Shown: positions 1-4,889 of the stretch, in pieces | Numbering within the stretch: the stretch's first letter is position 1 | How the letters are laid out: each line of letters opens with the position of its first letter | Notes under the pieces: generated by a model | Seen by the model: only the letters and a program-made list of their open reading frames with translations | The model's database searches: none | What the model was told of the DNA's origin: nothing | Translations under genes and position numbers: made by a program | Assembly: GCA_025462805.1 (NCBI GenBank) | Contig: JAOAPJ010000223.1 | Span: 1-6,106 of the forward strand | Direction: 5' to 3' | Length of the DNA: 6,106 nt | Source: Acidobacteriaceae bacterium | GTDB taxonomy: Bacteria > Acidobacteriota > Terriglobia > Terriglobales > Acidobacteriaceae

Positions 1-2
1 CA

Positions 3-377
3 GGGCTCGAGGTCTGGCCGCATGGCATCTACGATCTCGTCACGCAGATCTCTCGCGAGTACAACCACCCCATCATCGAAATCACCGAGAGCGGTTGCAG
101 CTATCTGGACACTCCGGATGCCAGCGGCCGGGTGCCGGATACGCGGCGCATCGCCTTCTTCCGTCAGTATCTGGCCGAACTAGTGCGGGCCATCCAGGAT
201 GGTGCGCGCGTGCGCGCCTACCATGCATGGAGCCTGCTGGATAACTTCGAGTGGGCGGATGGTTACAGCCAGCGCTACGGATTAACCTATGTCGACTTTC
301 GCGACCAGAAGCGAACCATCAAGGATTCCGGCCTCTGGTATGGACGTGTGGCGGCGGCAAACCATCTGCGTGTGTAG
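3..377 (+). CDS. Glycoside hydrolase family 1 beta-glucosidase, C-terminal part (5' end outside window)
   Basis: The reading frame is open from base 3 and ends at TAG 375-377, giving about 124 residues. This is roughly the last quarter of a GH1 enzyme, whose usual length is about 450 residues. The motif ITESG at bases 81-95 matches the GH1 nucleophile motif I/V-T-E-N-G, with the catalytic Glu encoded at 87-89. Downstream, HAWSLLDNFEWADGYSQRYG is the family's highly conserved aglycone/glycone-site segment; its Glu-Trp pair binds the sugar hydroxyls. The ending VDF..QKRTIKDSGLWY is also typical of GH1. Family members hydrolyse terminal beta-D-glucosyl (or galactosyl/fucosyl) residues of oligosaccharides such as cellobiose with retention of configuration, usually in the cytoplasm. 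The exact sugar cannot be read from this fragment. One small oddity is Ser in place of the usual Asn after the nucleophile. The gene converges on the minus-strand operon that fills the rest of the window, so it is a separate transcription unit. Confidence 0.93.
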   Translation, partial: GLEVWPHGIYDLVTQISREYNHPIIEITESGCSYLDTPDASGRVPDTRRIAFFRQYLAELVRAIQDGARVRAYHAWSLLDNFEWADGYSQRYGLTYVDFRDQKRTIKDSGLWYGRVAAANHLRV

Positions 378-582
378 CTCAATGTATAGCGGGTCACGAT
401 ACGATCGACGCCGCCTTACAGGACGCCCTGCTATTTCACTTCCAGATAACGATTCAGGACGGATGAAGCCGACGTCTCCGGTTGCCTCTCGAGCGGGTGG
501 ATGGACGAGGCTCTGCAGACATGCGGCTACCCTACATACGGCTGGTTTGCAGCGGATCGTATCCCAGGTGGGCACGGAAGCC

Positions 583-618
583 CGCGATCACCAGAGGGAC
601 CCTCCCTAGGTGATCGCG
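583..618. terminator. Hairpin over the phosphoesterase stop codon, possible bidirectional terminator
   Basis: Bases 583-592 (CGCGATCACC) and 609-618 (GGTGATCGCG) form a perfect 10-bp inverted repeat. The 16-base loop can add four more pairs (595-598 with 604-607). The right arm encodes the last residues (Ala-Ile-Thr) of the minus-strand phosphoesterase, and the stop codon (606-608) lies in the loop. A second small stem, GGGC 570-573 with GCCC 580-583, sits directly beside it. No T-tract follows on either strand, so this is not a classical intrinsic terminator. The position between two convergent genes still suggests a 3'-end or transcript-stabilising structure. The remainder of the intergenic stretch 378-582 shows no supported gene. 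Confidence 0.45.
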
Positions 619-1937
619 CGCGTCTTCAGGTCCAGCATGAAGGCATCATCCGGCGTCTTGGTCGTGCCGCCGTCTTCCCCAGGATGAAATTCGACACGCA
701 GCGTCGTCGCGGTCACGACCACCCGCAGATAGCCGTAGTGGGTGTCGTCATAGCTAACCAGATTCAAGCCAGGATCCGCGACCATCGGGGTGCGGATCGC
801 GCTGCCGCTGCTGTCAGTCCGCATCTTGGTCACGCCATGACCACCCATTCCCGCCACGAGATACGGGATGGTGAGCCCGGCGACCTTGCGGGTATACCGC
901 TGGTAATTATGCGCGTGGGCGGAGAGCACCACGTGCGGCCATAGGCCGGCCTTGGTGGATGCATTGTCCATGTCCTGCAGCATGCGGGGGCTGCCGCCGT
1001 GGTTCACGCCGCCGGTAAACGGCGGATGATGCACCGCAACGATGACCGCGCCGGCATACTTCTCGCTCTTGCAGCGAGCGAGGGCGGTCTGAAGGAACGT
1101 GAGCTGATCGTCGTTCAGGCCAACTCGCGCGCCGCCTTCGGTCGAGATCACACCAGGGTCCTCAAGCGCATTGCTGTAGAGGCCGATCAGGCGCACGAAC
1201 GGCGCCTCCAGCGTGAAGTACACGCCGGGTTGGATCATCGCGGTGCGCGAGAGGTTCCCCGCGTCCGCCGAATGCACGGGCTCGGCGGAACAGAAGTTGC
1301 GCAGGTACGCGTCGAGCGTGGGCGCCGTCTCCTTCGGATACGTCACGCCGTCGTGATTGCCGGGGATCGCGATGATGGGCGCCGGATAGTTGCGGTAGGG
1401 CTCGTAGAACTGGTCGTAGTAGTAGGCTGCCTCGCCGAAGTTATAGACCACGTCACCCAGGTGGTAGAAAAACGACGGCACATCCGCCGCATTGGCCTCG
1501 GTGAAGTCGGCGACCATCTTGTCCGCGACCAGCGATTGCGTCGCCGGCCCCTTGGTGCTGCCGGTATCTCCCACGGTGTGGAAGACGATCTGGCCGGACT
1601 GCTGAATCGCGGCGACGTGCGCCGCACCCTGCGACCCCAGCACATCGGCCAATTGCAGGACGGGCTCCGGCGCCCCACTGCGTGGTTTGGGAAAGGGCTC
1701 GACCCTGGCAGGCCCGAAGAGATTCTGGTCCGTGACCGGATCGCGGAAGCTGGTCGGGTCCGGAGTGGGCGTGGGCTGCGCGAAGACGGGAGCGCCGGCG
1801 GCCTGTGGGCCCCCGGGGCTCGGCTTTCCTGGGCTGGGCTTGCCGGGGGCGGGCTTGCCGGGGCTCGGCTTTGCAGGCGGGTGCTTCTTCGCGCTGTGCT
1901 TCGCGCCTGGATGTTTCGAGGCTGGATGCTTGGCCAT
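606..1937 (-). CDS. Calcineurin-like / purple acid phosphatase-type metallophosphoesterase with Lys/His/Pro repeat tail
   Basis: This 443-residue protein carries the ordered metal-binding motifs of the purple acid phosphatase branch of the calcineurin-like superfamily. They are VGDTG (Asp124), HLGDVVYN (Asp162, Tyr165), GNHD (Asn194, His195), VHHPPF (His303) and AHAHNYQRY (His341, His343). These residues normally hold two metal ions that hydrolyse phosphate esters; the substrate here is unknown. The last motif has Ala where Gly is usual, but both His ligands are present. Residues 2-41 are a basic pentapeptide repeat (listed separately), followed by a Pro-rich linker to about residue 65 and then the catalytic domain from about 115. 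There is no hydrophobic segment near the N terminus, so no Sec signal peptide is visible, which is unusual for an enzyme of this branch. The ATG start is supported by AAGGAG at 1948-1953, 10 bases upstream. The gene lies 83 bases after lutC in the same direction, so it could be read through from the lut operon or have its own promoter. I see no convincing terminator or strong -35/-10 pair in that gap. Confidence 0.88.
   Translation of the reverse strand: MAKHPASKHPGAKHSAKKHPPAKPSPGKPAPGKPSPGKPSPGGPQAAGAPVFAQPTPTPDPTSFRDPVTDQNLFGPARVEPFPKPRSGAPEPVLQLADVLGSQGAAHVAAIQQSGQIVFHTVGDTGSTKGPATQSLVADKMVADFTEANAADVPSFFYHLGDVVYNFGEAAYYYDQFYEPYRNYPAPIIAIPGNHDGVTYPKETAPTLDAYLRNFCSAEPVHSADAGNLSRTAMIQPGVYFTLEAPFVRLIGLYSNALEDPGVISTEGGARVGLNDDQLTFLQTALARCKSEKYAGAVIVAVHHPPFTGGVNHGGSPRMLQDMDNASTKAGLWPHVVLSAHAHNYQRYTRKVAGLTIPYLVAGMGGHGVTKMRTDSSGSAIRTPMVADPGLNLVSYDDTHYGYLRVVVTATTLRVEFHPGEDGGTTKTPDDAFMLDLKTRAIT
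1815..1934 (-). repeat. Eight tandem 15-bp units encoding Lys-His-Pro / Lys-Pro-Ser-Pro pentapeptides
   Basis: Codons 2-41 of the phosphoesterase gene form eight in-frame pentapeptides, and the second position of every one is Lys (residues 3, 8, 13, 18, 23, 28, 33, 38). The first four are of the type x-K-H-P-x (SKHPG, AKHSA, KKHPP). The last four are x-K-P-[SA]-P (AKPSP, GKPAP, GKPSP, GKPSP). The DNA of the last four units (1815-1874) is almost identical, with the 15-bp unit GGCAAGCCCAGCCCA and close variants, so copy-number change by slippage is plausible. The result is a strongly basic, Pro-rich, probably disordered tail, similar in composition to histone H1-like tails. Its role is unknown. 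Confidence 0.9.
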
Positions 1938-1947
1938 GCGGGGGAGA

Positions 1948-1953
1948 CTCCTT
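1948..1953 (-). promoter_or_regulatory. Shine-Dalgarno of the phosphoesterase gene
   Basis: The minus strand reads AAGGAG here, 10 bases before the ATG at 1937-1935. It is the strongest ribosome binding site in the window and supports this start, and with it the view that the repeat tail is translated. Confidence 0.75.
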
Positions 1954-2020
1954 GAAGAGCGATGCCGACTATTGTGCGCCCGCAGTGTGAAGCTGGGGCA
2001 AATCGCCTGATCCGAAAACG

Positions 2021-2692
2021 CTAGTCTTCGACCAGCAAAATATCCAGTGAGCGTGGGCCGTGGACTCCCTTGATCCGGACCATCTCGATGTCGGCGGTCG
2101 CCGAAGGCCCGGAGATAAAGGTGGTCGGGCGCAGTGGATCGAGCCGGGCAAAGCCCTCCGGGAGCGTCTCAACCACATCGCAGGCCTGCAGAATGCAAAG
2201 ATGGTAGTCCGGCAGCAGCGTCAGCACGCGGCGGCCCTCAGCCGGCCCATGTTGCAACACAACGCTGCCGGAGACCGCGACTGCCAGCGCCGCACCCGTC
2301 ATCGCCCCGTCCACCGCGTCGAGCACTTGATACGACAGCGCAGATTCCTGGAGCGTGCTGCCCGCGCCATCCATCACCCAATCGATCCCGGCCGCCCGCC
2401 ACTCCGCGGGCAGCCCCGCAGGAACAGCGATGCGGCGGCGTCCGGCCTGGGACAGGATCTCAGCCGCACGGTCTGCAATCTCTGCCCGACGAACCGGGAA
2501 GACACGCGCGTCATATTCGCGCACACGCTCCTCGAACAAGGCCAGCATCTCATCCTGGCGGAGCTTGCCCGCCCGCTGGTACTCGCGCGAGATGGGCTGC
2601 GACTCCGCGCCGGCTCTCTCGTTCGCCGCGCGAATCCTCCCCAGGATGCGCTCGCGGCTGGAACGCGGCACAGTTCTGTCGACCGGACTCAT
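2021..2692 (-). CDS. lutC: Lactate utilization protein C (LUD-domain subunit of the L-lactate oxidation complex)
   Basis: This 223-residue protein is the third gene of a lutABC set. LutC is a required subunit of the cytoplasmic iron-sulfur L-lactate dehydrogenase complex that makes pyruvate. The LUD domain covers roughly residues 60-222. It shows the family pattern of an Ala-rich strand followed by a Gly turn and VVL (residues 134-146), then LLPDYHL (159-165), then the closing block SGPSATADIEMVRIKGVHGP (194-213) and LDILLVED. The start is chosen at ATG 2692-2690 for three reasons: it overlaps the lutB stop as ATGA (2689-2692), GGGAG at 2698-2702 lies 5 bases upstream, and the resulting length fits the family. 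The frame is open further upstream to 3007, but that extension lies inside lutB and reads as Gly/Arg/Ala-rich shadow sequence. Oddity: where many LutC proteins have Glu-Ser/Thr-Gly-Thr, this one has Val-Ser-Gly-Ser (140-143). The alternative family name is YkgG/LldG. Confidence 0.93.
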   Translation of the reverse strand: MSPVDRTVPRSSRERILGRIRAANERAGAESQPISREYQRAGKLRQDEMLALFEERVREYDARVFPVRRAEIADRAAEILSQAGRRRIAVPAGLPAEWRAAGIDWVMDGAGSTLQESALSYQVLDAVDGAMTGAALAVAVSGSVVLQHGPAEGRRVLTLLPDYHLCILQACDVVETLPEGFARLDPLRPTTFISGPSATADIEMVRIKGVHGPRSLDILLVED

Positions 2693-4143
2693 CGCTGCTC
2701 CCGCTGCTGCCACCACTCGCGAAAGGTCTGCGCCGGAAGGGGAGCCAGATCGCGCGTCTCGGTCCATCGCCCCGCCATGCCGGGCAGCCAGTGGTACCAC
2801 GCGTTTCCCGGGTGCACCACCCGCTGCGCTGTACGCGCCAGCCGCTGCGCACGTTCGAAGCGTTGTGCATTCGCGAAGATAGCCGCCATCACCTTCATTG
2901 CGCCCCGCTCCGGATCGACCAGCGACGCGAGCTTGCGGCGGCCGCGATCCACCACGCGCGACCGCAGGTGCACCAGCACCTCCGGGATGTTGATCTTGAC
3001 CGGACACACCTCATAGCACGCGCCGCACAGCGATGACGCGAAAGGCAGCGACTGCGCATGGCGCATGTCCATCAACTGCGGCGTCAGGATCGCGCCAATG
3101 GGACCGGCATACACCGAGCCATAGGCATGCCCCCCGGTCTGGCGGTAGACCGGACACGCATTCTGGCATGCGGCGCAGCGGATACATTTCAGTGTCTGCC
3201 GTCCAATGCGATCGCGCAGCACGCGGCTGCGGCCATTGTCGAGCAGCACCAGATGCATCTGTTGTGGACCGTCGCCGGGCACAACGCCGCGCCAGATCGA
3301 GTTGTACGGATTCATGCGCTCGCCGGTCGCGGACCGCGACAGCGTCTGCAGCAGCACCTCGAGGTCGGTGAAGCGGGGGATCACCTTCTCAATACCCGCA
3401 ACAGCGATCAGGGTATCGGGCAGCGTGAGGCACATGCGGCCGTTTCCCTCCGACTCGACAATCGCGATGGCGCCCGTGTCCGCGACGAGAAAGTTCGCCC
3501 CGCAGATCGCCGTTTTCACCCGCAGGAATCGCTCGCGCAGGTAGGCTCGCGCTGCGGCGGTCAGGGTTTCGGGATCGTCCGTCAGCTGGGGCAGATTCAT
3601 GGTGCGGGCAAACAGCTCGCGCACCTGCTGGCGATTCTTATGCAGTGCCGGCGCGATGATATGCGAGGGCTGGTCATGGCCGAGTTGGAGAATCAGCTCA
3701 GCCAGGTCCGTTTCGAACGCGGTGACACCGTTCTGCTCCAGGTACTCGTTCAGCCCGATCTCCGCCGTAGTCATCGACTTGATCTTGATGACCTCATCCG
3801 CCGCACGTTCGCGCAGGATCGACAGCACGATCCGGTTTACCTCCGCAGCATCGGCAGCCCAATGCAGCGTGCCGCCAGCCTTCTGAAACTGTTCTTCGAA
3901 CTCGAGCAGATACCGATCAAGATTCACGAGCGCCTCGCGCTTGATCGCGGAGCCCGCGGCCCGCAGCTGTTGCCAGTCCGGCTTCTCCTCGACCAGCGCA
4001 GCGCGCTTGCGCTGGATCGTATCCGTCGCGCGGGCGATGTTGCGGCGGAGCTGGGTGTCGCGCAGCTCGCGTCTGGCTGCCTCGGGAAATGGCGGCGCCG
4101 TCCGCGGGTCAAGGTCCGGAGCCCCGATCTGCACCAGCTTCAT
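2689..4143 (-). CDS. lutB: Lactate utilization protein B (LUD domain plus ferredoxin-type iron-sulfur domain)
   Basis: This 484-residue protein has the usual LutB length (about 475-480). LutB carries electrons within the LutABC complex that oxidises L-lactate to pyruvate. An N-terminal LUD domain covers about residues 70-300, with VIKIKSMTTAEIGLNEYLE (118-136), GANFLVADTGAIAIVESEGN (215-234) and the Asn-Pro-Tyr segment at 278-280. It is followed by the iron-sulfur part: C-x2-C-x2-C-x3-C-P at Cys320, 323, 326 and 330, and C-x2-C-x3-C-P at Cys373, 376 and 380, the pattern expected for two 4Fe-4S clusters. A C-terminal helical tail rich in Arg and Trp follows to residue 484. The start is the ATG at 4143-4141, which overlaps the lutA stop as ATGA (4140-4143) and has GGAGGGG at 4152-4158. 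The frame stays open to 4365, but that extension lies inside lutA and has no family resemblance. Synonyms are YkgF and LldF. Confidence 0.96.
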   Translation of the reverse strand: MKLVQIGAPDLDPRTAPPFPEAARRELRDTQLRRNIARATDTIQRKRAALVEEKPDWQQLRAAGSAIKREALVNLDRYLLEFEEQFQKAGGTLHWAADAAEVNRIVLSILRERAADEVIKIKSMTTAEIGLNEYLEQNGVTAFETDLAELILQLGHDQPSHIIAPALHKNRQQVRELFARTMNLPQLTDDPETLTAAARAYLRERFLRVKTAICGANFLVADTGAIAIVESEGNGRMCLTLPDTLIAVAGIEKVIPRFTDLEVLLQTLSRSATGERMNPYNSIWRGVVPGDGPQQMHLVLLDNGRSRVLRDRIGRQTLKCIRCAACQNACPVYRQTGGHAYGSVYAGPIGAILTPQLMDMRHAQSLPFASSLCGACYEVCPVKINIPEVLVHLRSRVVDRGRRKLASLVDPERGAMKVMAAIFANAQRFERAQRLARTAQRVVHPGNAWYHWLPGMAGRWTETRDLAPLPAQTFREWWQQREQR

Positions 4144-4880
4144 GCGCCCCGCCCCTCCGTCTCGGCCAGTATCTCTGCCAGATGCAGCGTCCGCACACCG
4201 GCGAACTGCCGATGCAGCATGCCCTGCAGGTGCATCAGGCAGGAGTTGTCGACCGCCGTGCAGACCTCTGCGCGCGTGTTCAACACAGCGCGCATCTTGC
4301 CGGTCAGCATTGCGGCCGATACATCCGCATTCTTGATTGCGAATGTCCCCCCGAAGCCGCAGCATTCTTCGACGTTCTCGAGCGGCACCAGCTCCAGTCC
4401 GCGTACGGCACGCAGTAACTGCAGCGGCTTTTCTCCCAGGTGCAGGCTGCGCAGCCCGTGGCAGCTCGCATGGTAGGTGACGCGGTGCGGGAAGTACGCG
4501 CCGACACTGCTGATGCCGAGGCGATCAACCAGCAATTCACTGAACTCAAAGATGCGGGGCAACAGGCCCTCCAGGGCGGTCTGCATGGCTGCATCCTTGT
4601 TCTCACGTGCGAGCGCCGGATAGTACTCGCGGATCATCGCCACGCATGATGATGAAGGAATACAGACCGCTTCGGCATCGGCGAAGATCTCCACCCAGCG
4701 CTTCGCCAGCGGGTACGCCTCCTGGCGATAGCCGGTATTGAAGTGCATCTGGCCGCAGCAGGTCTGCTCCCGCGGAAAGTGGATTGTATGGCCCAGCCGC
4801 TCGAGCACATGCACCACCGACTGACCGGTGCGCGGAAAGAGCGTGTCGTTATAGCACGTGATGAAGAGCGATATTCGCAC
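4140..4880 (-). CDS. lutA: Lactate utilization protein A (two CCG cysteine-rich domains)
   Basis: This 246-residue protein is the first lut gene and has the standard length of LutA/YkgE/LldE. It has two CCG (cysteine-rich) domains, the fold also found in heterodisulfide reductase subunit B and glycolate oxidase GlcF, which bind an iron-sulfur cluster. Domain one has TCYNDTLFP (8-16), TCCGQMHFNTGY (40-51) and CIPSSSC (73-79). Domain two has YHASCHGLRS (136-145), NVEECCGFGGTFAIKN (169-184) and C-x6-C at 207-214. LutA works with LutB and LutC to oxidise L-lactate in the cytoplasm. The start is GTG 4880-4878; the opening RISLFITCYNDTLFP fits the conserved family N terminus, and no ATG lies between it and residue 45. 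The ribosome binding site is poor (GAGG only 3 bases from the GTG). The gene begins 9 bases after the family 3 glycosidase stop, so translation probably depends on coupling to that gene. Confidence 0.95.
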   Translation of the reverse strand: MRISLFITCYNDTLFPRTGQSVVHVLERLGHTIHFPREQTCCGQMHFNTGYRQEAYPLAKRWVEIFADAEAVCIPSSSCVAMIREYYPALARENKDAAMQTALEGLLPRIFEFSELLVDRLGISSVGAYFPHRVTYHASCHGLRSLHLGEKPLQLLRAVRGLELVPLENVEECCGFGGTFAIKNADVSAAMLTGKMRAVLNTRAEVCTAVDNSCLMHLQGMLHRQFAGVRTLHLAEILAETEGRGA

Positions 4881-4883
4881 GCG

Positions 4884-4887
4884 CCTC
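4884..4887 (-). promoter_or_regulatory. Weak, close-set ribosome binding site before the GTG start of lutA
   Basis: The best Shine-Dalgarno-like sequence before lutA is GAGG, leaving only 3 bases to the GTG. It sits inside the 9-base gap after the glycosidase stop codon TAA (4892-4890). The weak site, short spacing and GTG start together favour reinitiation by ribosomes that have just finished the upstream gene. Confidence 0.45.
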
Positions 4888-4889
4888 GC

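Noticed and set aside
398..563. Inverted repeat GATACGATC (398-406) and GATCGTATC (555-563)
   Set aside because: Nine bases separated by 148 bases is within chance expectation for this length, and no enclosed gene or mobile-element feature accompanies it.
282..575. Possible small genes in the convergent intergenic stretch, on either strand
   Set aside because: The candidates overlap the end of the GH1 gene or run into the phosphoesterase gene, with no ribosome binding site or recognisable protein.
999..1955. Plus-strand open frame of 318 codons opposite the phosphoesterase
   Set aside because: The composition is Arg/Gly/Val-rich shadow sequence, there is no ribosome binding site or family resemblance, and the opposite strand has all phosphatase motifs.
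1970..2006. Promoter-like pair TTGCCC and CACAAT on the minus strand before the phosphoesterase
   Set aside because: The spacing is about 19 bases and both boxes match poorly, which is too weak to list as a promoter.
2693..3007. Upstream extension of lutC to base 3007
   Set aside because: It lies fully inside lutB, the residues do not resemble LutC, and the ATGA junction with GGGAG gives a much better start at 2692.
2060..3036. Two plus-strand open frames opposite lutC and the end of lutB
   Set aside because: They overlap each other and the lut genes in different frames, and the Arg/Pro/Ser-rich translations look like nothing known.
4144..4365. Upstream extension of lutB to base 4365
   Set aside because: It lies fully inside lutA, is not LutB-like, and the start at 4143 has a good ribosome binding site and gives the family length.
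3058..4476. Long plus-strand open frame of 472 codons opposite lutB and lutA
   Set aside because: It is antisense to two clearly conserved genes, its translation has no recognisable domain, and long antisense open frames are common in GC-rich DNA.
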